A program made the position numbers and the translations under genes. A DNA stretch of 64,000 nucleotides from Novipirellula caenicola (lineage in GTDB: Bacteria; Planctomycetota; Planctomycetia; Pirellulales; Pirellulaceae). The notes under the pieces were generated by a model. That model saw nothing but the letters and a program-made list of their open reading frames with translations. It was not told where the DNA came from and did not search any database. Of the stretch, positions 36,593 to 41,538 are shown one piece after another (within the stretch, counting starts at the first letter, position 1; the number at the start of each line of letters is the position of its first letter). The stretch lies in the NCBI RefSeq assembly GCF_039545035.1, contig NZ_BAABRO010000012.1, forward strand, positions 186,001-250,000. Direction: 5' to 3'.

Positions 36593-36663
36593 GACATTGC
36601 CTTTCAAGAGTGTCAAACAAGCGAATGGATGCCGGCAGCCAACGTGACTGCGATTATCGGCAG

Positions 36664-36735
36664 TAGCTCGACCAGGAATCGAACCCGGAACTTCTGGTTA
36701 GAAGCCAGAGATGATGTCCGTTTCACCATCGAGCC
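36664..36735 (-). tRNA. trnR: tRNA-Arg (UCU)
   Basis: Acceptor GGCTCGA/TCGAGCT pairs with one G-U. Anticodon stem TCTGG/CCAGA with loop CTTCTAA gives UCU; T-loop TTCGATT; discriminator A. Confidence 0.85.
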
Positions 36736-36749
36736 GTTTTGTAAACAAG

Positions 36750-36839
36750 CGGAAGGAGAGGGAGTCGAACCCTCAAGGCACCATCAAGATGCTCGCCCGG
36801 CTAGCAACCGGATACCGTCGCCCATCGGATTGCCCTTCC
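36750..36839 (-). tRNA. trnS: tRNA-Ser (GCU)
   Basis: Class II tRNA with long variable arm. Acceptor GGAAGGG/TCCTTCC; anticodon stem TCCGG/CCGGG with loop TTGCTAG gives GCU; T-arm GAGGG-TTCGACT-CCCTC; discriminator G as expected for Ser. Confidence 0.87.
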
Positions 36840-36849
36840 GTATATTGAG

Positions 36850-36921
36850 TGGACCGGAAGGGAATCGAACCCTTCCACCGATCTTGCAAGGATCAGTCGC
36901 CGCCTTGGAACATGCCAGCCC
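36850..36921 (-). tRNA. trnA: tRNA-Ala (UGC), copy 1
   Basis: Acceptor GGGCTGG/CCGGTCC contains the G3-U70 pair that marks Ala tRNAs. Anticodon loop CTTGCAA gives UGC; T-loop TTCGATT; discriminator A. Confidence 0.86.
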
Positions 36922-36935
36922 ATTTGTTTCATCAG

Positions 36936-37006
36936 AGGTCCGTCCGGGAATTGAACCCGGTCTTCGTCCATACCACAGACGCGTGCTGCCGCAACACTTA
37001 CAGACC
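36936..37006 (-). tRNA. trnT: tRNA-Thr (GGU)
   Basis: Acceptor GGTCTGT/ACGGACC. Anticodon stem CGTCT/GGACG with loop GTGGTAT gives GGU; T-arm CCGGG-TTCAATT-CCCGG; discriminator T. Confidence 0.84.
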
Positions 37007-37018
37007 TTGTCGTTTCAG

Positions 37019-37091
37019 TGATCACGGATGGAATCGAACCATCGGTCTCCTGCTTGTCACGCAGGCGTCTTAGCCGCTGGACCACGCGATC
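37019..37091 (-). tRNA. trnV: tRNA-Val (GAC)
   Basis: Acceptor GATCGCG/CGTGATC. Anticodon stem CCTGC/GCAGG with loop GTGACAA gives GAC. The D-arm TGGTCCAGCGGCTAAGAC is of Glu/Gln style, shared with several array tRNAs. T-loop TTCGATT; discriminator A. Confidence 0.83.
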
Positions 37092-37103
37092 GTTTTGTTG
37101 CGA

Positions 37104-37179
37104 TGACCGAGGTGGGAGTCGAACTCACAAAGTCACGAGGCTCTCGACCTCGTCGCTTTGCCAGTTTGCGTACCCGGCC
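37104..37179 (-). tRNA. tRNA-like gene, probable Leu (GAG) with class I architecture
   Basis: Acceptor GGCCGGG/CTCGGTC. D-arm with 3-bp stem CGC/GCG. Anticodon stem CGAGG/CCTCG with loop TCGAGAG gives GAG, but position 33 is C instead of T. The variable region has about 7 nt, not a long arm. The T-stem GTGAG/CCCAC has a mismatch. Identity by anticodon is Leu; charging is uncertain. Confidence 0.62.
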
Positions 37180-37197
37180 GAGAACACTCAGTTCAAG

Positions 37198-37266
37198 TAG
37201 CGGATCCGGGGGTCGCACCCGACGTGCCTGGCATATGAAACCTGGCTGGGCACTGGCCCATCCGCG
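37198..37266 (-). tRNA. tRNA-like gene with CAU anticodon and minimal D-arm, copy 1
   Basis: Acceptor strands GCGGAT/ATCCGC pair, with a C-T mismatch at 1-72. The D-arm is GGGC-CAGT-GCCC with a 4-nt loop. The anticodon loop TTCATAT contains CAU on a stem with a mismatch. The T-loop TGCGACC has G55. It could be Met or Ile2-like but is strongly aberrant. Confidence 0.52.
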
Positions 37267-37283
37267 TTGTAGTCGCATCGAAG

Positions 37284-37351
37284 TAGCGGGTTCGGGGGTC
37301 GCACCCGACGGTCCAGGCTTATGAGGCCCGGATGAGCCTGGCTCACCCGCA
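37284..37351 (-). tRNA. tRNA-like gene with CAU anticodon and minimal D-arm, copy 2
   Basis: Acceptor GCGGGT/ACCCGC with a T-T mismatch at 1-72. D-arm GAGC-CAG-GCTC has only a 3-nt loop. Anticodon stem CGGGC/GCCTG with classic loop CTCATAA gives CAU. T-arm TCGGG-TGCGACC-CCCGA has G55. Likely a sister of copy 1. Confidence 0.57.
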
Positions 37352-37360
37352 TTGAGGTAG

Positions 37361-37402
37361 CTTGTTAGCTGTTAGCCGTTTAGCAATTAGCTTCCCAAGT
37401 CA
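37361..37402. repeat. Left bracket repeat of S23 copy 2
   Basis: The words 'ttagctgttagccgttta' and 'gcaattagcttcc' recur in complement after the gene ('agctaacggcc', 'cagctaattgctaactcgc', 37758-37793). Confidence 0.5.
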
Positions 37403-37412
37403 GGAGAAACAA

Positions 37413-37763
37413 ATGAGAGATCACTAGAAACTTCGTGCTTTTGAATTGGCCGACGAAGTTGCGCTGCTCACGTACAAGTTCACGGCCAACTTCCCGCGTG
37501 AGGAGCAGTTTGGTTTGACATCGCAAATGAGACGCGCGGCGGTTTCCATTCCTTCAAATATTGTCGAAGGATGTGGACGGCAAACCGAAACTGAATTCCT
37601 GCGGTTTCTGGATATAGGGTACGGGTCGCTACGAGAACTCGAATATCAAACCTCGCTTGCCGTCCGCCTTGGCTTCGGAGGCGAACACACCGATTTTCAG
37701 GCCAAGTTGAACGAAACATCGAAAGTTCTTGCCGCATTGATCCGCTCCATCCGAAAGAGCTAA
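37413..37763 (+). pseudogene. S23-family four-helix bundle gene, copy 2, with amber codon at position 5
   Basis: The start MRDH (ATG 37413 after AGGAG) matches the other copies, but codon 5, an Arg codon in its paralogues, is TAG (37425-37427). The frame then continues intact through [37 protein letters not shown] and FLDIGYGSLRELEYQTSLAV to the normal end. Apart from the one TAG it looks undamaged. Either it is a recent pseudogene or translation restarts further in, or the codon is read through. Confidence 0.75.
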
Positions 37764-37793
37764 CGGCCAATCAGCTAATTGCTAACTCGCTAA

Positions 37794-37867
37794 TGCCGCG
37801 GGAGGGAGTCGAACCCTCAAACACGAACGTTTGAAATTCGCCGCTTTGCCGGTTTGCGTACCACAGC
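37794..37867 (-). tRNA. tRNA-Leu (CAA) with class I architecture
   Basis: Acceptor GCTGTGG/CCGCGGC. D-arm TACGCAAACCGGCAAAGCG; anticodon stem CGAAT/GTTCG with loop TTCAAAC gives CAA; variable region TGTTT is only 5 nt; T-arm GAGGG-TTCGACT-CCCTC; discriminator A. Bacterial Leu tRNAs normally have a long variable arm. Confidence 0.75.
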
Positions 37868-37879
37868 ATGTTGAATCAG

Positions 37880-37951
37880 TACTGAGGGCGGGAGTCGAAC
37901 CCGCAAGCACTTGTTCCTAAGACAAGCGGCTCGCCGTTGGCCTACCTCAGC
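37880..37951 (-). tRNA. tRNA-Leu (UAG) with class I architecture
   Basis: Acceptor GCTGAGG/CCTCAGT. Anticodon stem CTTGT/ACAAG with loop CTTAGGA gives UAG; variable region TGCTT is short; T-arm GCGGG-TTCGACT-CCCGC; discriminator A. Confidence 0.76.
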
Positions 37952-37956
37952 GTGAG

Positions 37957-38027
37957 TGGAGCACCGGGGAATCGAACCCCGATTTTCTGCGTGCAAAACA
38001 GACGTCTTCCCGTTGGACGAGCGCCCC
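37957..38027 (-). tRNA. trnA: tRNA-Ala (UGC), copy 2
   Basis: Acceptor GGGGCGC/GTGCTCC includes G3-U70. Anticodon stem TCTGT/GCAGA with loop TTTGCAC gives UGC. The D-arm TCGTCCAACGGGAAGAC is Glu/Gln-like. T-arm CGGGG-TTCGATT-CCCCG; discriminator A. Confidence 0.8.
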
Positions 38028-38051
38028 ATGTTCTTCGTTGAATTTGAAAAG

Positions 38052-38125
38052 TGCCCAGAGCAGGAGTCGAACCTGCAAACACTCGGGTTTAAAGCGAGCC
38101 GCTCGGCCGGTTGGCGTATCTAGGC
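38052..38125 (-). tRNA. tRNA-Leu (UAA) with class I architecture
   Basis: Acceptor GCCTAGA/TCTGGGC. D-stem CGC/GCG; anticodon stem CTCGC/CCGAG with one mismatch and loop TTTAAAC gives UAA; short variable region TGTTT; T-arm GCAGG-TTCGACT-CCTGC. Confidence 0.74.
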
Positions 38126-38189
38126 GTTGATGGCTGGTGCCGCTGGGAAGGACGCGACCGACCGCGTCCTTCCCTTGGCTGCCAACGTG

Positions 38190-38459
38190 TTACGCAAGCA
38201 GACGCGGCGCGCTGTCGCCGGTCGACTTGCGATGGTTCTTGATCGCTTTGTGCGAATCAGGGAGTTGGTCGCCTTCGACGATCACGTCACCGACGCACTC
38301 CACAACCCAGCCGTCGACCCAACCAGCGTTGTCGTCTCTCAGTCTCAGCACGCGGCCCACCTTCGCAAACTCTTGCGGGATGTACGATGTCGTTCGCACT
38401 GATCCGCCGGCGATGCTGCGTCTCATCGCACATTGCACGTACTTCACATTTCTGGACAT
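38190..38459 (-). CDS. Hypothetical 89-aa protein in the tRNA array
   Basis: It starts MSRNVKYVQCAMRRSIAGGS with a strong AAGGAG seven bases before the ATG. The rest (SYIPQEFAKVGRVLRLRDDN, WVDGWVVECVGDVIVEGDQL) looks like a small beta-rich domain, and a basic tail follows. It lies between tRNA-Leu(UAA) and tRNA-Val(UAC) on the same strand as the tRNAs. No family is recognised; its position suggests an RNA-linked role, which is a guess. Confidence 0.65.
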   Translation of the reverse strand: MSRNVKYVQCAMRRSIAGGSVRTTSYIPQEFAKVGRVLRLRDDNAGWVDGWVVECVGDVIVEGDQLPDSHKAIKNHRKSTGDSAPRLLA

Positions 38460-38509
38460 CGTCGTTCTCCTTGGTTAGTTGCGGGCCAGCGTCACTGTGA
38501 CGCCGGCAG

Positions 38510-38581
38510 TAGTCCCGGATGGAATCGAACCATCGTCTCCTGCGTGTAAAACAGGTGTCGTCGCCGTTGGACCACAGGACT
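38510..38581 (-). tRNA. trnV: tRNA-Val (UAC)
   Basis: Acceptor AGTCCTG/CGGGACT. Anticodon stem CCTGT/GCAGG with loop TTTACAC gives UAC. D-arm TGGTCCAACGGCGACGAC; T-arm GATGG-TTCGATT-CCATC; discriminator A. Confidence 0.82.
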
Positions 38582-38638
38582 TTGGAAGTTTGAAGGTCGA
38601 AGGAGGAAGTTTGAAATGAAATGCGGTAGATTGTTGCC

Positions 38639-38983
38639 ATGAAGAGTGACTTACCCGACCGAACGTTTGCGTTTGCCGAGCGAATCGTAAAGCTCTGCCT
38701 TGCGTTGGAGAGCGATAGCAGTGTCGCTGCGACACTGATGAGGCAATTACTTCGAGCCGGCACATCGATTGGTGCAAACGTGGAAGAAGCTCAGGCAAGC
38801 GAAAGCAAGCGTGACTTCGTTCACAAGTATTCGATTGCAGTCAAAGAGGCGAGAGAAACTCATTATTGGCTGCGTTTGCTGGCGAAGACCGATATCATTC
38901 CCCCATCTCGACTTGAACCGCTCACTGCAGAGGCCAATGAACTGCTCGCTATATTGACGTCGATCTGCAAGAAAAACCGATGA
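38639..38983 (+). CDS. Four-helix bundle protein (S23 family), copy 3
   Basis: 114 aa: MKSDLPDRTFAFAERIVKLC, then LMRQLLRAGTSIGANVEEAQ, then KRDFVHKYSIAVKEARETHY and a Lys-rich end. It is a different S23 subgroup from copies 1, 2 and 4 (no EEMFGLTSQ). It is flanked by 'gaaggtcgaaggaggaagtttga' before and 'tcgaacttggaacttcactc' after, which are complementary words. Plus strand, between tRNA-Val and tRNA-Trp. Function unknown. Confidence 0.87.
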   Translation: MKSDLPDRTFAFAERIVKLCLALESDSSVAATLMRQLLRAGTSIGANVEEAQASESKRDFVHKYSIAVKEARETHYWLRLLAKTDIIPPSRLEPLTAEANELLAILTSICKKNR

Positions 38984-39024
38984 CCACTTTTCGAACTTGG
39001 AACTTCACTCTTCAAGCTTCCAAG

Positions 39025-39095
39025 CACGTCCCCAAGGATTTGAACCCTGACTAACTGGTTTGGAATCAGCAGTGCTACCGTTACACCAGAGACGT
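39025..39095 (-). tRNA. trnW: tRNA-Trp (CCA)
   Basis: Acceptor ACGTCTC/GGGACGT with discriminator G, as expected for Trp. Anticodon loop TTCCAAA gives CCA; the stem has one mismatch next to the loop. T-loop TTCAAAT. Confidence 0.8.
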
Positions 39096-39110
39096 GTGTG
39101 TTTGCAAAAG

Positions 39111-39195
39111 TGGGAACGCAAGGAATCGCACCTCTCGCCGACTACCACACAATTAAAGGCAGAAGATTTACAGTCTCCCGTGTGGAAACGCTCCC
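39111..39195 (-). tRNA. tRNA-Tyr-like (GUA) without a normal D-arm
   Basis: Acceptor GGGAGCG/CGTTCCC. Anticodon stem GGAGA/TCTTC with loop CTGTAAA gives GUA; long variable region as in bacterial Tyr. Only about nine bases separate acceptor and anticodon stem, and CCACAC there is complementary to GTGTGG in the variable region. T-loop TGCGATT has G55 and the T-stem a mismatch. Confidence 0.62.
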
Positions 39196-39213
39196 AAGAT
39201 TTCATCAAACAAG

Positions 39214-39297
39214 CGGAAGCCGTGGGACTCGAACCCACAACGGTTATTGACCGCAGCTGTTTTCAAGACAGTGTCCTCATCCGGCCGGGTGACTTCC
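39214..39297 (-). tRNA. trnS: tRNA-Ser (UGA)
   Basis: Class II. Acceptor GGAAGTC/GGCTTCC, discriminator G. Anticodon stem CTGT/ACAG with loop CTTGAAA gives UGA; variable arm GCGGTCAATAACCGT; T-loop TTCGAGT. Confidence 0.86.
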
Positions 39298-39362
39298 GTA
39301 GTGTGGCCGGACACTCCGTGGCCGGAGTGAATACCGACCGCAGAGCGTTCGGCCACAATCAG

Positions 39363-39437
39363 TGACGTGAGCGGGAATCGAACCCGCGGACTCCTGGATG
39401 AAAACCAGACGATTCTGCCATCAGAATCTACCACGCC
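39363..39437 (-). tRNA. trnE: tRNA-Glu (UUC)
   Basis: Acceptor GGCGTGG/TCACGTC. D-arm GATTCTGATGGCAGAATC; anticodon stem TCTGG/CCAGG with loop TTTTCAT gives UUC; T-arm GCGGG-TTCGATT-CCCGC; discriminator A. Confidence 0.82.
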
Positions 39438-39445
39438 GAGATTGT

Positions 39446-39505
39446 CGCCTTTCACTCCGTGAAAGATGCGTTGAGCCATGCTGCTTTCGCGGAGTGAAAG
39501 GCGAC
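39446..39505. repeat. Inverted repeat tcgcctttcactccgtgaaag
   Basis: GTCGCCTTTCACTCCGTGAAAG and CTTTCGCGGAGTGAAAGGCGAC form a long inverted repeat around about 18 nt. The right half recurs at 32427-32446 (TTTCACGGAGTGAAAGGCGA) between Y5 and Y4. Confidence 0.55.
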
Positions 39506-39508
39506 CCT

Positions 39509-39574
39509 AAGTACCGCATAGGAGTTTCGATCTCCATCGCGTGCGCCTGATCCGCAGCCGACCTAGCCAGTAGT
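39509..39574 (-). tRNA. Degenerate tRNA-like element, UCA in anticodon position
   Basis: The ends ACTACTG and CGGTACT pair with one mismatch. A hairpin TGCG-GATCAGG-CGCA places TCA in the anticodon position but with A at position 33. The T-arm loop is ATCGAAA on a stem with mismatches, and the D-arm is nearly absent. It keeps the usual array spacing. It may be decayed or a fragmentary Sec/opal-type tRNA; the former is likelier. Confidence 0.35.
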
Positions 39575-39594
39575 CGAATGCGGCGAATTCAAAG

Positions 39595-39667
39595 CGATGG
39601 CAACGGGAGTCGAACCCGCAGCGACTTGATAGACAATCAAGCTTCCTTCCCAGAGGAACTTGCCACC
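39595..39667 (-). tRNA. trnD: tRNA-Asp (GUC)
   Basis: Acceptor GGTGGCA/TGCCATC, discriminator G as expected. Anticodon stem CTTGA/TCAAG with loop TTGTCTA gives GUC; T-arm GCGGG-TTCGACT-CCCGT. Confidence 0.87.
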
Positions 39668-39684
39668 GAATATGTTTGCACGAG

Positions 39685-39760
39685 GGTGACCAACCGGAAT
39701 TGAACCGGCGACAAACTCATTCACAGTGAGTCACTGGAAACCAACACCAGATCTGGCCAC
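39685..39760 (-). tRNA. trnH: tRNA-His (GUG)
   Basis: Acceptor GTGGCCA/TGGTCAC with discriminator C, the His mark. Anticodon stem ACTCA/TGAGT with loop CTGTGAA gives GUG; T-arm GCCGG-TTCAATT-CCGGT. The base before position 1 is T, so the G-1 typical of tRNA-His is not encoded. Confidence 0.85.
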
Positions 39761-39762
39761 AG

Positions 39763-39837
39763 CACCGGAGACTGGAATCGAACCAATGAACCCCTCGTTC
39801 AGAGCGAGGTGCAGCGACCAACAACTGCTACTCCGGC
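39763..39837 (-). tRNA. trnQ: tRNA-Gln (CUG)
   Basis: Acceptor GCCGGAG/CTCCGGT, discriminator G. Anticodon stem CCTCG/CGAGG with loop CTCTGAA gives CUG; T-arm ATTGG-TTCGATT-CCAGT. It starts only 2 nt from tRNA-His. Confidence 0.86.
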
Positions 39838-39856
39838 GTAACTTAGATTTGCAAAG

Positions 39857-39928
39857 CACTCCGTCCGGGAATTGAACCCGATCTGCGAGCTTCAAAGGTC
39901 ATGAGCGCGACTACGCGCCGGAGAGAGT
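39857..39928 (-). tRNA. Degenerate tRNA-like element, identity unclear
   Basis: T-arm TCGGG-TTCAATT-CCCGG is good and the ends ACTCTCT/ACGGAGT pair with one mismatch. The D-arm GCGC-GTAGTC-GCGC lacks the conserved GG. No proper anticodon stem can be drawn around CCTTTGAAGC (TTG or TGA possible). Probably a decayed tRNA. Confidence 0.42.
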
Positions 39929-39944
39929 TTTTACAATTAAACAG

Positions 39945-40045
39945 AGTGCCCTGTGGGAGTCGAACCCACCTAGCCGGATTGGAAGTCCGCGGGCACCGAC
40001 CGGCATGGATGCCGGTTGGTCGATTTGCCGCTCGGCCAAGGACAC
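39945..40045 (-). tRNA. tRNA-Gly (UCC) with hairpin inserted in the D-loop
   Basis: Acceptor GTGTCCT/AGGGCAC, anticodon loop CTTCCAA on a CGGA/TCCG stem (UCC), T-arm GTGGG-TTCGACT-CCCAC, discriminator T. The D-loop carries about 27 extra bases that fold as ACCGGCAT-CC-ATGCCGGT. Total length is 101 nt without a long variable arm. Confidence 0.68.
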
Positions 40046-40130
40046 GAAATATGCGGAAGTTTGAAGGGCAAGTTGTGGAACGAAGCGAGCTATTCCACAC
40101 TTCTCACATCACCCTTCAAACTTCGCGAAG

Positions 40131-40202
40131 CTCCGGCGGATGGACTCGAACCATCACTCGTCTCCTTAACAGGGAGCCGCCTTACCATTGGGCCACACCG
40201 GA
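40131..40202 (-). tRNA. trnN: tRNA-Asn (GUU)
   Basis: Acceptor TCCGGTG/CGCCGGA, discriminator G as expected. Anticodon stem CTCC/GGAG with loop CTGTTAA gives GUU; T-arm GATGG-TTCGAGT-CCATC. Confidence 0.86.
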
Positions 40203-40260
40203 ATAGAATCAGACATCAGGTATCAGGTATCAGGTTTCAGACTTCAGAAAGGAAAAATCA

Positions 40261-40619
40261 TGCGAGACTACAGGAAACTGCGAGCGTTTGAGTTGGCTGA
40301 CCAACTGGCTATGGCTGTCTACAAATGCACATCAACCTTCCCCAAAGAGGAAATGTTTGGGCTAACGTCACAGCTTCGCCGTGCTGCTGTTTCCGGCCCG
40401 TCGAATATCGTTGAAGGAAGTGCCAAATCATCACAGGCCGACTACGTGCGTTTTCTCGAAATTGCTTACGGCTCGGTTTGCGAAGTTGAATACCAACTCT
40501 CGCTCGCTCAGCGACTGTCGTACCTCGACGAAAAATCCGCTACGGAAGTCATCGCAATTGCAAACGAAGCCGCACGAGTTCTTAACGGTTTGCTGCGTTC
40601 TCTGAAGTCTGACTCCTGA
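40261..40619 (+). CDS. Four-helix bundle protein (S23 family), copy 4
   Basis: About 119 aa from ATG 40261 after [32 protein letters not shown], then [20 protein letters not shown] and a SSQADYVRFLEIAYGSVCEV segment. Very close to copies 1 and 2. The flanking words are 'atcaggtatcaggtttcagac' upstream (40208-40250) and 'ctgaagtctgactcctgaag' downstream (40603-40632), complementary to each other. Function unknown. Confidence 0.88.
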
Positions 40620-40636
40620 AGTCTGAAGCCTGACCA

Positions 40637-40707
40637 AGCGCCCAGTGGGAGTTGAACCCACACTTCCGCCATGGCAAGGCAGCAGGCTACCGCTACATCA
40701 TGGGCGC
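40637..40707 (-). tRNA. trnG: tRNA-Gly (GCC)
   Basis: Acceptor GCGCCCA/TGGGCGC pairs perfectly. Anticodon stem CTGCC/GGCGG with loop TTGCCAT gives GCC; T-arm GTGGG-TTCAACT-CCCAC; discriminator T. Confidence 0.88.
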
Positions 40708-40737
40708 AAAAATGCATCACTACCAAATTGTCAAAGA

Positions 40738-40817
40738 TCGGATCAGGCTTCAGGTCTCAGTCTTCAGACTCCAGATTTTGTTCTGAAGCCTGACTCCTGA
40801 TTGCTGAAGTCTGACAT
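40738..40817. repeat. Orphan word-repeat island (caggcttcagtctcag type)
   Basis: The words 'caggcttcaggtctcagtct' and 'tctgaagcctgactcctga' are mutually complementary and of the same kind as the S23 copy 4 brackets, but no gene lies between them. Confidence 0.55.
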
Positions 40818-40819
40818 AG

Positions 40820-40891
40820 AGCACCGAGCCGGAATCGAACCCGCACAACCCCGCTCGCGACGGAGAAGTCTTGCCGTTAGACCATCAGTGC
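40820..40891 (-). tRNA. tRNA-Arg-like (GCG), copy 2, with C33
   Basis: Acceptor GCACTGA/TCGGTGC. Anticodon stem CTCCG/CGGGG with loop TCGCGAG gives GCG, but position 33 is C. D-arm TGGTCTAACGGCAAGAC is Glu/Gln-like. The T-stem GCGGG/CCGGC has a mismatch. Confidence 0.66.
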
Positions 40892-40911
40892 TTGTTTCAA
40901 AATGTCTCAAG

Positions 40912-40984
40912 TGGGATCGGTGAGAATCGAACCCACATCGCTCGGATTAAGAGTCCGATGCATTACCTTGTCTGCCACAATCCC
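40912..40984 (-). tRNA. trnK: tRNA-Lys (CUU)
   Basis: Acceptor GGGATTG/CGATCCC. Anticodon stem TCGGA/TCCGA with loop CTCTTAA gives CUU; T-arm GTGGG-TTCGATT-CTCAC; discriminator A. Confidence 0.88.
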
Positions 40985-40985
40985 A

Positions 40986-41078
40986 AAAAATAGTTGTGAG
41001 TCTTGAGTCGCGAGTCTTGAGTTTCCGTGCTCAGGACTCATCACTCAGGACTCATCACTCAGGACTCGAGTCTCTCGT
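40986..41078. repeat. Orphan word-repeat island (gagtcttgagtc / aggactcatcactc)
   Basis: 'gagtcttgagtcgcgagtct' is followed by three copies of 'ctcaggactcatcactcagg'-type words that are complementary to it. It is a S23-type bracket without a gene, between tRNA-Lys and tRNA-Ile. Confidence 0.55.
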
Positions 41079-41081
41079 CAG

Positions 41082-41154
41082 TCGGCGTGGCGGGAATTGA
41101 ACCCGCGACCGTCGCCTTATAAGGACGCCGCTCTCACCCCTGAGCTACACGCCG
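41082..41154 (-). tRNA. trnI: tRNA-Ile (UAU)
   Basis: Acceptor CGGCGTG/CACGCCG pairs fully. D-arm GCTCAGGGGTGAGAGC; anticodon loop CTTATAA gives UAU on a stem with one mismatch; T-arm GCGGG-TTCAATT-CCCGC; discriminator A. Confidence 0.82.
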
Positions 41155-41165
41155 ATGCGTAGCGA

Positions 41166-41238
41166 TGGGGCCGAAGGGAGTTGAACCCTCACCGAACGGA
41201 TTAAAAGTCCGTCATGCTGCCAGTTACACCACAGCCCC
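41166..41238 (-). tRNA. trnK: tRNA-Lys (UUU)
   Basis: Acceptor GGGGCTG/CGGCCCC. Anticodon stem ACGGA/TCCGT with loop CTTTTAA gives UUU; T-arm GAGGG-TTCAACT-CCCTT; discriminator A. Confidence 0.88.
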
Positions 41239-41316
41239 GCTTTTTCATTCGCGGCTATGCGTTTCAATCGCAGTGCAGGCAGCATGTTGGTTTTCCTTTC
41301 GTGTCGTTGTCGTAAG

Positions 41317-41388
41317 TGGTAGCCCCGAGGATCGAACTCAGCGCGACCCGCGTATCAGGCGGATTTGGGCGACCAGCCCTCGACTACC
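41317..41388 (-). tRNA. trnI: tRNA-Ile (GAU)
   Basis: Acceptor GGTAGTC/GGCTACC. Anticodon stem TCCGC/GCGGG with loop CTGATAC gives GAU; T-arm CTGAG-TTCGATC-CTCGG; discriminator A. Confidence 0.86.
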
Positions 41389-41407
41389 ATGTTGTCGTTT
41401 CAAAAAG

Positions 41408-41480
41408 TCGGACACCTCGGAGTCGAACCGAGAGCCTCCTGCTCCCAAAGCAGGCGTGCTTCCATCTGCACCTGTATCCG
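41408..41480 (-). tRNA. trnP: tRNA-Pro (UGG)
   Basis: Acceptor CGGATAC/GTGTCCG with C1-G72, typical of Pro. Anticodon stem CCTGC/GCAGG with loop TTTGGGA gives UGG; T-arm CTCGG-TTCGACT-CCGAG; discriminator A. Confidence 0.88.
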
Positions 41481-41538
41481 ATATTGTGTTGCTTCAATCG
41501 CCGCGGATGGTTCCGTCGGCGCATATCTTCCTTGTCAG

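Noticed and set aside
36416-37324. Several plus-strand frames of 60-200 codons across the tRNA array
   Set aside because: They run through well-folded tRNA genes and repeat the same residues at each T-arm; they are not proteins.
39509-39574. tRNA-Sec
   Set aside because: The UCA-like loop lacks U33, and the long acceptor and variable arms of tRNA-Sec are missing.
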